DNA of 64,000 nt from Thalassococcus_A lentus (GTDB lineage Bacteria; Pseudomonadota; Alphaproteobacteria; Rhodobacterales; Rhodobacteraceae), in NCBI RefSeq assembly GCF_028023555.1, contig NZ_JAQIOY010000007.1, positions 1 to 64,000 of the forward strand. Reading direction: 5' to 3'. Below, piece by piece: positions 38,847 to 48,164 of this stretch. Position numbers and translations under genes: made by a program. Positions within the stretch are counted from its first letter, which is position 1, and the number at the start of each line of letters is the position of its first letter. Below the pieces are notes generated by a model that saw only the letters and a program-made list of their open reading frames with translations, was not told the DNA's origin and ran no database searches.

Positions 38847-41778
38847 GAAGTCGTCCCCCTTCGCGATCAAAAGCAACCGGATCGGTCACTTCACACAGCG
38901 TTTCGATGCCCCGCATGTGATCCACCATCTTTACCTTCTGTCCATGACGCGAACGGCCGTGCTTGAGGAAACCCAGCGCCCGCATCTCTCCCAGAGACGG
39001 CGAAAAACCGACCGAGGTGATATAACCCTGATCGTTTTCCCGGATTGGCGCGTCCTCCGGCGCAAACAGATGCCCGCCGGCCACCAGTTGCTTGACCGCG
39101 CCGACAGGGCGCAGCCCCACCAATTGTTCACGGTCCTCGTCAACCAAACCCGGACGCGCGGCCATCGTCTGACCGATGCAGTCTTTCTTTTTGGAAACCA
39201 TCCGGCCGAACCCGATGTCAAACGCAGTTGTCCGCCCGTGAATTTCCGAATGGGTAATGTGGCCTTTTTCAATTCTCAGGACATTGAGTGCCTCCATCCC
39301 ATAGGCGCCGCCGCCCAAGGCTTCGGCCCGCGCGACGAGAATCCGGAACAACGCATCACCATAGCGAGACGGAATCGCCAGTTCGTAGGCATGCTCTCCA
39401 CTGAAGGAAATCCGAAACAAGCGGGCAGGAATCCCCATGACCGACACGTCACCGCAAGCCATGAAGGGGAACCCTTCGTCGTCCAGTTTGTCGTCCAGCA
39501 GCCCGTTCAGCAAAGCACGGCCCTCGGGCCCGGCGATCGCAAACTGAGCCCACTGCTCAGTGACCGAGATGAACCGCAGGTCCATCTGGGGACAATGCGC
39601 CTGATGCACCCATTCCAGATGTTTCATGACTTCACCCGCCGCCGCCGTCGTGGTTGTCATGATCCATTGGTCGTCTGACAGGCGCGCGGTCGTTCCATCA
39701 TCCATCACATAGCCATCTTCACGCAGCATCAGGCCATACCTGACCCGCCCCGGCTTGAGCGTGCTAAAGGTGTTACAATAGACAAAGTCGAGAAACGCAC
39801 CGACGTCAGGCCCCTGCAGGTCGATCTTGCCCAAGGTGGATACGTCGCAAATCCCAACCGCGTTGCGCACCATGTTGACCTCTCGGTCGCAGGACTGGCG
39901 CCACGTCTTTTCCCCATCACGCGGGAAATAGGATGGCCTGTACCACAGCCCCGCTTCAATCATGGGTGCGCCCATCTGGGTGCTGGCCAAATGCGATGTG
40001 GTGAACCGCTGCGGCGCAAAACCTTCGGCCTGCGCGCCCGCCCCCATGGCGGCAATGGATACTGGAACATAAGGCGGCCGGAATGTCGTCGTGCCAGTTT
40101 CGGGAATGTCCCGGCCCGTAACGTCTGCAAGAATAGCCAGCGCTGCCACGTTCGAGCTCTTGCCCTGATCGGTTGCCATGCCTTGCGTGGTGTAGCGCTT
40201 CATATGCTCGACGCTGCGATAGTTCTCTGCGGCGGCCTGTTTGATATCCTTCACCGTGACATCATTCTGAAAATCCAGCCATGCGCGGCCGGGTCCATCC
40301 ACAGCCCAGAGCCGGCGCAGGTTATAGACCGCATCATCCGCCTGCGGCAAAGGCGGCAACGCGCCTCGATATCCTGCGCTGCGCGCGGCTTCCAAACCGG
40401 CCTCAGAGCCGCTTTTCAGGCAATTGGCCGTACTGAACACGCCGCGCGCGGCACCGGCACAGATCATTCCCGGAACCATGTCGTCCTGCGCCACAAACGC
40501 GGCGATTGTTTCATTCCAGATAGGCCGTTTGTTCATGTGACACGCCAGATGAACCGAAGGGTTCCAACCACCAGATACCCCCAGCGCTTCGACCGCGATC
40601 CGATCCTCACCGCCGTGTGGCGCACGAAGTGTGATTGCGTCCAGACCGGTGCGGCCATGCGCCCGTGCAACATGGTATCCGGGGTAAAAAGGCACGTCGC
40701 CCGCCAAGTTTTCTGCGTCCGGGCGGCTGTCTATCAAGGCCGCAACATTCAGGCCGGCTTTGGCCAGATCACGCGCGGTCCGATGGGCATCGTCATTGTT
40801 GCCAAATATCGCAACACTTCGCCCCGGGGCCACCCCCCAGCGGTTGGCATAAGCGCGCAAGGCCCCCGCCATCATGACACCCGGCCGATCATTGTCGCGA
40901 AACGCGATGTGCCGTTCCAAGGCACCACTTGCCAGCACTGTGCGCTGCGCCGTGATCCGCCAAAAACACTCCAGCGGTGTGGCCTGCGATGCCGCGCAGT
41001 GATGCGAAACACGTTCCAAGGCGCCGTAAACGCCCTGATCATAGGCCCCTGTAACAGCGGTACGGGTCATGATCCGTACGTTGTCCATTGCACGCAATGT
41101 GCCTGCGATTTCAGCGGCCCAAAGCGCGGCATCCATCCCGTCGATCGTTTCGCGCTCGGACAACAGCCGGCCGCCCAGCATGCTGTCTTCTTCGCACAAA
41201 ATGACATCAGCCCCGGTTTTCGCCGCTGTCAGGGCCGCCATCAATCCTGCAGGACCGGACCCAACCACCAACACATCGCAAAAGGCGTAGGCCTTTTCAT
41301 AGGCATCCGGGTTGTCACCCCCCGGCAAAGCACCAAGGCCGGCGGCATGCCGGATCAGCGGCTCGTACACCTTTTCCCAGAAGGCCTTGGGCCACATGAA
41401 TGTCTTGTAGTAAAAACCCGCGCCAAAGAACGGGGCCGCCAGATCATTCACAGCCATCAGATCAAAGCCAAGGCTGGGCCAGCGGTTCTGACTCTTTGCT
41501 TCGAGGCCTTCGTAAATCTCTTGGATCGTCGCGCGCATGTTCGGCTCGGCCTGCGCGCCGCTGCGCACCGTAACCAGCGCATTCGGCTCTTCACTGCCCG
41601 AGGTCAGAACACCCCGAGGCCGGTGGTATTTGAAACTGCGCCCCAGCATGCGCACGCCCGCCCCCATCAGGGCGGAGGCGAGGGTGTCGCCCTGAAAACC
41701 GCTGTGTGTGACCCCGTCAAAGCGGAAACTGACGGGTTTCGAACGGTCTATTCCATGCGCTTTGCCATCAATCCGCAT
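38839..41778 (-). CDS. soxA: Sarcosine oxidase alpha subunit
   Basis: 979 residues, normal for the heterotetrameric enzyme. The N-terminal 2Fe-2S-like fold (SFRFDGVTHSGFQGDTLASA) lacks a full cluster set. A pyridine-nucleotide-disulfide-type domain (DVLVVGSGPAGLMAALTAAK) binds NAD. The C-terminal aminomethyltransferase-like domain (GICDVSTLGKIDLQGPDVGA and SGEHAYELAIPSRYG) uses tetrahydrofolate to accept the methyl group as 5,10-methylene-THF. Despite the shared symbol it is distinct from the thiosulfate SoxA at 17718. It overlaps the delta gene upstream by 11 bases. Confidence 0.96.
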   Translation of the reverse strand: MRIDGKAHGIDRSKPVSFRFDGVTHSGFQGDTLASALMGAGVRMLGRSFKYHRPRGVLTSGSEEPNALVTVRSGAQAEPNMRATIQEIYEGLEAKSQNRWPSLGFDLMAVNDLAAPFFGAGFYYKTFMWPKAFWEKVYEPLIRHAAGLGALPGGDNPDAYEKAYAFCDVLVVGSGPAGLMAALTAAKTGADVILCEEDSMLGGRLLSERETIDGMDAALWAAEIAGTLRAMDNVRIMTRTAVTGAYDQGVYGALERVSHHCAASQATPLECFWRITAQRTVLASGALERHIAFRDNDRPGVMMAGALRAYANRWGVAPGRSVAIFGNNDDAHRTARDLAKAGLNVAALIDSRPDAENLAGDVPFYPGYHVARAHGRTGLDAITLRAPHGGEDRIAVEALGVSGGWNPSVHLACHMNKRPIWNETIAAFVAQDDMVPGMICAGAARGVFSTANCLKSGSEAGLEAARSAGYRGALPPLPQADDAVYNLRRLWAVDGPGRAWLDFQNDVTVKDIKQAAAENYRSVEHMKRYTTQGMATDQGKSSNVAALAILADVTGRDIPETGTTTFRPPYVPVSIAAMGAGAQAEGFAPQRFTTSHLASTQMGAPMIEAGLWYRPSYFPRDGEKTWRQSCDREVNMVRNAVGICDVSTLGKIDLQGPDVGAFLDFVYCNTFSTLKPGRVRYGLMLREDGYVMDDGTTARLSDDQWIMTTTTAAAGEVMKHLEWVHQAHCPQMDLRFISVTEQWAQFAIAGPEGRALLNGLLDDKLDDEGFPFMACGDVSVMGIPARLFRISFSGEHAYELAIPSRYGDALFRILVARAEALGGGAYGMEALNVLRIEKGHITHSEIHGRTTAFDIGFGRMVSKKKDCIGQTMAARPGLVDEDREQLVGLRPVGAVKQLVAGGHLFAPEDAPIRENDQGYITSVGFSPSLGEMRALGFLKHGRSRHGQKVKMVDHMRGIETLCEVTDPVAFDREGGRLRG

Positions 41779-42025
41779 CGATCAACTCCGCGCTGAATAT
41801 TTCATGCGTAACCGTATCGCGTTCGACAACGATCCAGGAACCACATCCGGCCTCGTGCATCCACAAATCGCGTGTGCGCCCGGCCGGGTTATCGCGAAGA
41901 TGCATATAGTTTTCCCAAGCCTCCTGCCCGGCGTCAGGCGCAGGTCGGTCCAACGCAACGGCAGCGCCCTGATAGTAGAATTCGCGGCGGTCCCGCGTGC
42001 CGCAAAGGGGGCATGGCAATCTCAT
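41768..42025 (-). CDS. soxD: Sarcosine oxidase delta subunit
   Basis: 85 residues, a small zinc-binding protein. Cys5 and Cys8 (MRLPCPLCGTRD), a histidine and a later cysteine (HEAGCGSW) supply the zinc site. DLWMHEAGCGSWIVVERDTV is the typical C-terminal segment. It bridges the larger subunits in the heterotetramer. It overlaps soxA by 11 bases and follows the beta gene by 48 bases. Not to be confused with the cytochrome SoxD at 13352. Confidence 0.94.
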   Translation of the reverse strand: MRLPCPLCGTRDRREFYYQGAAVALDRPAPDAGQEAWENYMHLRDNPAGRTRDLWMHEAGCGSWIVVERDTVTHEIFSAELIDAD

Positions 42026-42073
42026 GGCTTCGGATCTTTCGGAATTCCAATGTTCATGTCTGTCTCATCACGG

Positions 42074-43327
42074 CTAGTGCAGATTGTGCTGCGCGCCCGT
42101 GCCCTCCTCGTCCATGATGCTGTATCCAGTGGCAAAGCGATCCAACCGGAACCGCGCCGCAGGTTCATGCGGCCGATCGGTCGCCAACAGATGGGCAAAG
42201 CTGAAACCAGAGCCGGGAACTGCTTTGAAGCCGCCGTAGCACCAGCCACAATTGACGTAGAGCCCGTCGATATGTGTTCTGTCGATGATCGGAGAGCCAT
42301 CCGAGGACATGTCCATAATGCCGCCCCAACTGCGCAGCACGCGCGCTTTTCCGATCGCCGGCATCAATGTCATCGCGGCTTCCATGACATGTTCAGCCAT
42401 AGGCAGGTTCCCACGCGCTGCGTAGGACGCGTAAAAATCCAGATCGCCCCCGAACACCAACCCGCCCTTGTCCGACTGGCTGATATAGAAATGCCCCATC
42501 CCAAAGGTCACGACACCAGGAATAAAGGGCTTTAGTCCTTCGGTTACAAAGGCTTGCAGAACATGACTCTCGATCGGGAGCCGCATACCCGCCAGCGCCG
42601 CAACCTGACTGGAGCGCCCAGCAACGACCATCCCGACCTTCTTTGCCCGAATGGCCCCGCGCGTCGTTTGAACACCGCGGACCTGCCCGTTTTCAATGTC
42701 GATCCCGGTGACTTCGCAATTTTGGATAATATCGACCCCGCGCATGTCTGCGCCGCGTGCATAGCCCCAGGCCACCGCATCATGCCGGGCCGTTCCTCCG
42801 CGCGGATGGTACAAGCCGCCGTAGATTGGGAACCGCACATTGTCGAAGTCCAGAAACGGCGCCAGCTTGCGAACCCCGTCAGGGCCCAGCAACTGGGCAT
42901 CATCCCCTTGGTTGACCATCGAATTGCCGCGGCGGGCGGCATAGTCGCGCTGGCTGTCGGAGTGAAACAGGTTCAGCACACCGCGCTGGCTCATCATCGT
43001 GTTGAAATTGAGCTCTTGCTCCATCCCTTCCCAGAGCTTGAGGGAATGCGAATAGAATTCTGAGTTGCCCGGTAGATTGTAGTTCGCCCGCACAATTGTG
43101 GTGTTCCGCCCAACATTGCCGCCACCGATATAGCCCTTTTCCAGAACCGCAACGTTGGTCAGGCCATGTTCCTTGGCAAGGTAGAAAGCAGTAGCCAGCC
43201 CATGGCCCCCACCGCCGATCACGATCACATCGTATTCAGCCTTGGGTTCCGGATCGCGCCAGTGCGGCTTCCAGCCTTTGTTGCCGGTCAACCCTTCCCT
43301 AAGGATGCGCAATCCCGAAAATCCCAT
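42074..43327 (-). CDS. soxB: Sarcosine oxidase beta subunit
   Basis: 417 residues. Flavoprotein of the DAO family that oxidises sarcosine to glycine and holds FAD and covalent FMN. The FAD-binding YDVIVIGGGGHGLATAFYL lies near the N terminus. RNTTIVRANYNLPGNSEFY and GWCYGGFKAVPGSGFSFAHL are characteristic of SoxB. First gene of a minus-strand operon in the order B, D, A, G. A terminator just upstream ends the neighbouring Tad-like cassette. No folate or serine-cycle genes (glyA, purU) are adjacent here. Confidence 0.95.
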   Translation of the reverse strand: MGFSGLRILREGLTGNKGWKPHWRDPEPKAEYDVIVIGGGGHGLATAFYLAKEHGLTNVAVLEKGYIGGGNVGRNTTIVRANYNLPGNSEFYSHSLKLWEGMEQELNFNTMMSQRGVLNLFHSDSQRDYAARRGNSMVNQGDDAQLLGPDGVRKLAPFLDFDNVRFPIYGGLYHPRGGTARHDAVAWGYARGADMRGVDIIQNCEVTGIDIENGQVRGVQTTRGAIRAKKVGMVVAGRSSQVAALAGMRLPIESHVLQAFVTEGLKPFIPGVVTFGMGHFYISQSDKGGLVFGGDLDFYASYAARGNLPMAEHVMEAAMTLMPAIGKARVLRSWGGIMDMSSDGSPIIDRTHIDGLYVNCGWCYGGFKAVPGSGFSFAHLLATDRPHEPAARFRLDRFATGYSIMDEEGTGAQHNLH

Positions 43328-43339
43328 GTGTCCACTCCA

Positions 43340-43372
43340 CAGAAAAACAGGGCCAGCGTGCCAGCCCTGTTT
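43340..43372 (-). terminator. Terminator of the left Tad-like cassette
   Basis: AAACAGGGC (43345-43353) pairs with GCCCTGTTT (43364-43372); read on the minus strand the stem ends in a run of T (TTTTTCT). It separates the cassette from the sarcosine oxidase operon. Confidence 0.75.
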
Positions 43373-43467
43373 GGAAGTATCAATGCTTTGCCGGTTGGCT
43401 CAGAGTCGTTTTCGACAAATCCCGTCGGGTTCACGACAATGCGCGGTAATCCAGCACACTTGGGATG

Positions 43468-44028
43468 TTAGTTGTCGCTCCAGACAAGCTTGGGGGCGAA
43501 ACGTGGACGCGAGAAAGCAAAGTTGTAGAAAAGCTCAGCAGTCTGCAATCCGGGCACTTCGAACGGCGGCTCGTATTGCGTCTGTGTCTCGACCACGATC
43601 ACACGCTCGTTGTGAAGCAGGTTTGGCAGTTGGTCGCTGAGGTTGTTGTTCAACTCACCGTTCTTGAGGGGCTCAAACCCGCCGCGGGTCTTGGACCAGT
43701 CGATGCGGTACTTTTGCTTTTTCTTGTTCCAACGCACCATGGTTACGCGCAACGAATAAGGGCCTTCGGAACGTGTCAGGTATTCCATCGTCGAAACCAT
43801 GCCATCGATATAGGCATTGTTGATTGGATCCGTTTCACGGCTCAGAGCATCCGAAATCGTATACGCGGCCTTGGTGTTCAGTGCCTTGTAGCGAAAAGCA
43901 TCATGAAACGAGAAGGTCGCAGCAAGCACGGCAATCATCAAGGGAACAAAGATCACTGCTTCCAGGGACATGTTGCCTTCTTGATCGCGAAGGAAACTAC
44001 GGATTTTGGACTTCATCATAGCAATCAT
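43468..44028 (-). CDS. TadE-like pseudopilin-type protein (left cassette, third gene)
   Basis: 186 residues. A short basic cytoplasmic N terminus, then a TadE-like segment (FLRDQEGNMSLEAVIFVPLM) that contains the start of a single membrane helix, and an extracytoplasmic domain with YTISDALSRETDPINNAYID and FAFSRPRFAPKLVWSDN at the C terminus. The Glu at the start of the helix and the following hydrophobic run resemble the prepilin-like plan of TadE/TadF, but cleavage is not established. Start 44028 has GAGGTAAAG upstream. The closest relative in the window is the gene at 50371, with matching landmarks at both ends. Confidence 0.87.
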   Translation of the reverse strand: MIAMMKSKIRSFLRDQEGNMSLEAVIFVPLMIAVLAATFSFHDAFRYKALNTKAAYTISDALSRETDPINNAYIDGMVSTMEYLTRSEGPYSLRVTMVRWNKKKQKYRIDWSKTRGGFEPLKNGELNNNLSDQLPNLLHNERVIVVETQTQYEPPFEVPGLQTAELFYNFAFSRPRFAPKLVWSDN

Positions 44029-44033
44029 GATCT

Positions 44034-44570
44034 TTACCTCGGTTCCTGCACAAAGGCAGATGTGACGATCAACTGAGCGTACCCGTCTGCATCTTTGTTG
44101 AGTTCTTGCCCAAGACCAGTGGTCGGGAACATCGGACGGAATTTCATGCAAGCGCGCAGCAGCATCAGCTGGTTGTCCTGCCCGTGCTCAAAGTTCCGAA
44201 CCGGCCGTGGATCTTCCGCTGCGTTTTGGCAATCGGCAAACGCGTTCAGTCCTGAAAAGGCGCGTGGGTCGACTTGGATCATTTCCAACTGCAAGTTTGA
44301 CTCGCACTCGTCAATGATCGCTGCTTCTGTGCAAATCTTGGATTTCACGTCCGCGTAGCTTGGGATGTCTCCTGTCGCCAGTCGAATATCGCGAACAGCA
44401 TAGTCAACAGAGCGTTCAAGCATCGCGTGACGCAAATTCATGTATGACATCTCGACCGCAGCTGCGATAACGAAGAACATGACGGTGAAGTAGAGAACAA
44501 ATTCAACCGAAGCAGAGCCTGTCTCTTCTGCGCGGAAGCGGCGCAGATAGTGATTGATACGGAACATCAT
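44034..44570 (-). CDS. TadE-like pseudopilin-type protein (left cassette, second gene)
   Basis: 178 residues. Basic N terminus, then ETGSASVEFVLYFTVMFFVI leading into one membrane helix, followed by an extracytoplasmic domain rich in cysteines (SKICTEAAIIDECESNLQLE, FADCQNA, RACMKFRP). It ends TSAFVQEPR. The gene at 49829 has the same landmarks (CNRAAVLPDC, RACFKYRP, SSAFVTEPS). Its ATG overlaps the stop codon of the VWA gene, so the two are coupled. Likely a minor pseudopilin or secreted envelope protein. Confidence 0.87.
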   Translation of the reverse strand: MMFRINHYLRRFRAEETGSASVEFVLYFTVMFFVIAAAVEMSYMNLRHAMLERSVDYAVRDIRLATGDIPSYADVKSKICTEAAIIDECESNLQLEMIQVDPRAFSGLNAFADCQNAAEDPRPVRNFEHGQDNQLMLLRACMKFRPMFPTTGLGQELNKDADGYAQLIVTSAFVQEPR

Positions 44571-46165
44571 TGTACGAGCCTCAGGCTGTTGATCTGTCGA
44601 GCGATGGCGTGGAAGGTCTCAGTGATTTCAACACCTTCTACGTCAAAGTAGTGAGACGGGGACGATGCGCAGTCCTGGAGCGCTTCTTGGCCACCTGTTG
44701 GCGCTTCGAAAGCGATCGCGAAGATAACAATGCCCTCGTCTCGTGCCGCGGCACAAATGTCCGACAGTCTTTCATCAGCGCTGGAGCCATTCACGATGCT
44801 CTCATAGCCGTAGTACATGTCACGATAGACCGAGTAGCTCACCCAACCGTCGCGATATGGCTGGTAGAGAAACTTGTTGGCTGCACCTTTTGTACCGAAC
44901 CGTGCGAAAACTTCTGCGTTGGTCATTTGACGCGCGCTGCTGCCACCGTCGGGATCATCGTCGTAGCGGTAGGACCAGCTTGAGTTTTCGTAGCGCGTCC
45001 AGAAATAGACATCGTTCGAAGTGCCAGACAAGTCACGTACACGAACTGAGAAGCGATCGTCGCTAGCATTGGTGTTCCCACGCTCGTCGATCCAGACATC
45101 GGACCACCCGTATTTGTATTCGGGTTCAAGGTCATACTGCGAGGTGTTCTCACCGTCGGTCATGACGACTACGAATTTAATGGCCTCTGGATCAGAGTAT
45201 GCGGCAGGGCGGCTGGAAGCGCCAGACGCGGCGATCCCGTCGGCAGCCAAGTTACCCACGACATCTGCCAAACTGTCATCCAGCAGCGCTGTGGCCCATT
45301 TCATACCCATGTCGATTGCGGTGTTGCCACCAGCTTGCAGTGAATCAACATGCGCCTTTAGTGCAGTGGCGTTGTCACTATGCACAACCATGGCAGAAGT
45401 ATCGCCCGTAGGGCACCAAGGATTGGCAATCTGAGTTGTACTCTCTGACGAGCTGTACAGGTCGAAGTGCGCCAAACGCTCAAGCGCTGAGGATGTATCC
45501 ATACCGACGCTGTTGAAGTCAGAGTCGTCGAAGATCGCGCAGTGCGAATAGTCGTGGACTTCATCCCATGTAAAGTAAGGGGCAAGTGTAGACCCAATGT
45601 TCACAACCGCGTTGTAAGGGACCAAAGAGACGGTTGTCAGACCGGGGCTGTCCGCCGGCTGGATAACCGTGTCCACAAACTCTTTAGCAGCCGCGCGCAT
45701 GTTTACGATGCGATCGCCACCCATCGAACCAGAAACGTCGAGCACCACCGAAATCTCAACGTTCGAGATTTTTTCTTCGGCAGTACTGATGCCCGGCGCG
45801 GTCAATTGATTGAAGCCCGACATATGAAGGAAGATAGTGTCCAGCTCAACTTGGCCTTCCGCTGTAACGGTACGGTAGTTGATGCCTTCATCGACAACAG
45901 CGTCCGACGTCAAACCATCTGCCAGACCGGCTTTCGCCATGTAATCTGCAACAACATCTTGCGGATCTTGTTGTTGATCCAGATCCGCCGCCGCCAGAAC
46001 CGCGCGGTCCAGTGTACTTTGCATTTTGGTACGAACGGCTTCAAAGCGCATAATGTCAACCGACGCACCTGTGATCATCAAGATCAGCACCAGCATAAAC
46101 ACTGAGAAAACGGTTACGTTGCCGTCTTCATCTTTCGCGAAGCCTAATAGGTCTTCCCATTTCAT
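44567..46165 (-). CDS. Tad-like protein with von Willebrand A domain (left cassette, first gene)
   Basis: 532 residues. DEDGNVTVFSVFMLVLILMI is the N-terminal Tad/Flp (TadG-type) segment and begins the single membrane helix, followed by a conserved RTKMQSTLDRAVLAAADL. An extracytoplasmic VWA domain has the metal-ion-dependent adhesion site DVSGSMGG (143-150) and VVVMTDGENTSQYDLEPE. The end is CASSPSHYFDVEGVEITETF and NSLRLVQ. Start 46165 (MKWED) is preceded by GGAGAG; 46180 is the alternative. It is the paralogue of the gene at 48165. VWA-TadG proteins of this type are known in Tad pilus systems, but no Tad ATPase, secretin or prepilin gene is in this window. Confidence 0.9.
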   Translation of the reverse strand: MKWEDLLGFAKDEDGNVTVFSVFMLVLILMITGASVDIMRFEAVRTKMQSTLDRAVLAAADLDQQQDPQDVVADYMAKAGLADGLTSDAVVDEGINYRTVTAEGQVELDTIFLHMSGFNQLTAPGISTAEEKISNVEISVVLDVSGSMGGDRIVNMRAAAKEFVDTVIQPADSPGLTTVSLVPYNAVVNIGSTLAPYFTWDEVHDYSHCAIFDDSDFNSVGMDTSSALERLAHFDLYSSSESTTQIANPWCPTGDTSAMVVHSDNATALKAHVDSLQAGGNTAIDMGMKWATALLDDSLADVVGNLAADGIAASGASSRPAAYSDPEAIKFVVVMTDGENTSQYDLEPEYKYGWSDVWIDERGNTNASDDRFSVRVRDLSGTSNDVYFWTRYENSSWSYRYDDDPDGGSSARQMTNAEVFARFGTKGAANKFLYQPYRDGWVSYSVYRDMYYGYESIVNGSSADERLSDICAAARDEGIVIFAIAFEAPTGGQEALQDCASSPSHYFDVEGVEITETFHAIARQINSLRLVQ

Positions 46166-46300
46166 TGTCTTACTCTCCATCCCACCAGAGCCCATTTTTC
46201 GCCAAGGACTCTTTCGGTATGGAGGCATCTTTAAGGGGAGATTGCGGCAAGCCTTTGGCCATGAATGTGTCTTTTCAAGTCACGATCCAAGGCAATTCAA

Positions 46301-46340
46301 GCAAGATTGCGGCGAAAGTGCCACGGCGCCGCAATCTTGC
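46301..46340. repeat. Perfect 14-bp inverted repeat between gdhA and the left VWA gene
   Basis: GCAAGATTGCGGCG (46301-46314) and CGCCGCAATCTTGC (46327-46340) flank a 12-base loop. GATTGCGGC recurs nearby around 46240. No T-run follows on the minus strand, so it is not a classic terminator for gdhA. It lies about 130-175 bases upstream of the VWA start. Confidence 0.6.
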
Positions 46341-46383
46341 CAATTTCGATACCAAGTTCGACGCCAATCAGCGTCAAATTGGT

Positions 46384-47820
46384 TTACAAACCCTTGGCAC
46401 GGTAACTTGAGGCCACTTTATCAATGGCAACAAGGTAAGCGGCCGTCCTGAGATCAGTAACATCTTCGCGTTCGTGCCAGACCTTTCGCATGCTCTGGTA
46501 GGCGATCCGCATAGTGTCATCGAGACCCGAGCGAACCAGCTCCAGCTCATCGGCACCGCGCAGATATTTCTCTTTGAACTCCGGTGTCATGGACCACGCA
46601 TCCCCAAGATAGCGGTCGAGCCGCTCCAGTTCGTCAATCACCAGTTGGTGGCGCGCCTCCTCCTGTCTTCGCTGCATCCGGCCAAAGCGGATATGCGACA
46701 GGTTTTTGACCCATTCGAAGTAGGAAACCGTCACACCCCCGGCATTCGCGTACATGTCAGGAATGATCACTGTGCCCTTTTCGCGCAACACATCATCCGC
46801 GCCGGCCGTAATTGGGCCGTTGGCCGCTTCGATGATCAGCGGCGCCTTGATCCGCGCGGCGTTTCCAAGATTGATGACCCCTTCAAGGGCCGCAGGAATA
46901 AGAATGTCGCACTCTTCTTCCAGAACTGCCGCGCCCTCGGCTGTGTGACCCGCATCCGGGAACCCCGTGACGCCGCCATGCTTGACGATCCAGTCACGCA
47001 CCGCATCCACATCGATGCCCTTCTCATTGAACAGGGCGCCATCGCGTTCAATGATACCGATGATTTGGCAACCATCCTCATCACGCAGGAACTTGGCCGC
47101 GTGGTAGCCCACGTTCCCCAACCCCTGAACAATGACGCGCTTGCCATCAAGCGAACCCGTCATCCCGGCTGCCTGCATGTCACGCTCATCACGGAAGAAC
47201 TCGCGCAGCGCATACTGCACGCCGCGGCCGGTGGCCTCCACACGGCCGGCGATCCCGCCGGCATTCAACGGTTTGCCGGTCACGCAGGCACGTGCATTGA
47301 TGTCCGTGGTGTTCATGCGCGCATATTGATCCGCGATCCAGGCCATCTCACGCTCGCCCGTGCCCATGTCGGGTGCCGGAACGTTCTGACTGGGATGAAT
47401 GAGATCACGTTTCGCCAATTCATAGGCAAACCGCCGGGTGATCTGCTCCAGCTCATGTTCATCGAATTCCCTTGGGTCCAGACAGAGCCCCCCCTTCGAG
47501 CCACCAAACGGTGCTTCGACCAAAGCGCATTTGTACGTCATCAAGGCGGCAAGTGCCTCAACTTCGTCCTGGTTCACCGAAGGCGCGAAACGAATGCCGC
47601 CCTTAACCGGTTCCATATGCTCGGAATGAACCGAACGATATCCCGTGAACGTGCGGATGCCGCCACGAAGCCGGACGCCAAAGCGCACAGTATAGGTGGC
47701 GTTGCAAACCCGTATTTTTTCCTCGAGGCCAGGCGGGAGATCCATCAACGCGACGGCGCGGTTGAACATCAAATCAACACTTTCTCGGAATGTCGGCTCA
47801 TTGGCTGGTGCTGCGGCCAT
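46384..47820 (-). CDS. gdhA: Glu/Leu/Phe/Val-type glutamate dehydrogenase
   Basis: 478 residues. Interconverts glutamate and 2-oxoglutarate. Substrate-binding lysines and glycine-rich loop are in EPVKGGIRFAPSVNQDE and APFGGSKGGLCLDPRE; NAD-binding is GKRVIVQGLGNVGYHAAKFL. APLIIEAANGPITAGADDVL is typical of the C-terminal lobe. Start 47820 (MAAAPANEP) is preceded by GGGAGG, so the longer frame to 47913 is not used. It is on the same strand as the left Tad-like cassette and upstream of it. Specificity (Glu versus branched-chain amino acids) cannot be fixed by eye. Confidence 0.94.
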   Translation of the reverse strand: MAAAPANEPTFRESVDLMFNRAVALMDLPPGLEEKIRVCNATYTVRFGVRLRGGIRTFTGYRSVHSEHMEPVKGGIRFAPSVNQDEVEALAALMTYKCALVEAPFGGSKGGLCLDPREFDEHELEQITRRFAYELAKRDLIHPSQNVPAPDMGTGEREMAWIADQYARMNTTDINARACVTGKPLNAGGIAGRVEATGRGVQYALREFFRDERDMQAAGMTGSLDGKRVIVQGLGNVGYHAAKFLRDEDGCQIIGIIERDGALFNEKGIDVDAVRDWIVKHGGVTGFPDAGHTAEGAAVLEEECDILIPAALEGVINLGNAARIKAPLIIEAANGPITAGADDVLREKGTVIIPDMYANAGGVTVSYFEWVKNLSHIRFGRMQRRQEEARHQLVIDELERLDRYLGDAWSMTPEFKEKYLRGADELELVRSGLDDTMRIAYQSMRKVWHEREDVTDLRTAAYLVAIDKVASSYRAKGL

Positions 47821-48164
47821 AATTGGTTCCTCCCATTGGCTACTGCGGTCCGGGACGACCCGCATCTTACCAATTGAGTCGGATCGTCTAAATTCGACGT
47901 TAACGCGACCCATTCAGCGACCCAACCGAATTATGGTCGAAATGCCGCCCAGATTCGCCAAAAGATTCGGGCGCAGCTCCAGTTTGTTACCTGTGGGGAA
48001 ACAACCCAGTATTTGCAGGGCTTTTTGTCACCCATTTTGAATAGAATTTGCCGAAATTCTCACTCAAATCGCCCCAATTTGGCCATCATGCATCGGCATA
48101 AATTGGGCATCGATAATCTGCCTAGTTGGCTTGTACCCGGTCTGCTCCGGGAGAGAGTTGCGAA
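47821..48164. other. Divergent intergenic region between gdhA and the right VWA gene
   Basis: 344 bases without a convincing gene. It holds the start regions of both divergent genes, including the GGGAGAGAG ribosome site at its right end. CCCAATTT (48073-48080) and AAATTGGG (48100-48107) form an inverted repeat with an inner GCC/GGC pairing; it lies 58-92 bases upstream of the VWA start and may be an operator or hairpin. The right half is AT-rich (for example GAATAGAATTTGCCGAAATT near 48040-48060), fitting a promoter. No terminator was seen. Confidence 0.6.

Noticed and set aside
39991..41796. Long open frame antisense to the sarcosine oxidase alpha gene
   Set aside because: Cys/His/Arg-rich shadow with no family features.
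38292..42025. Considering the soxG, soxA and soxD genes here as sulfur-oxidation genes because of the symbols
   Set aside because: Their sequences are sarcosine oxidase subunits; the symbols coincide by historical naming only.
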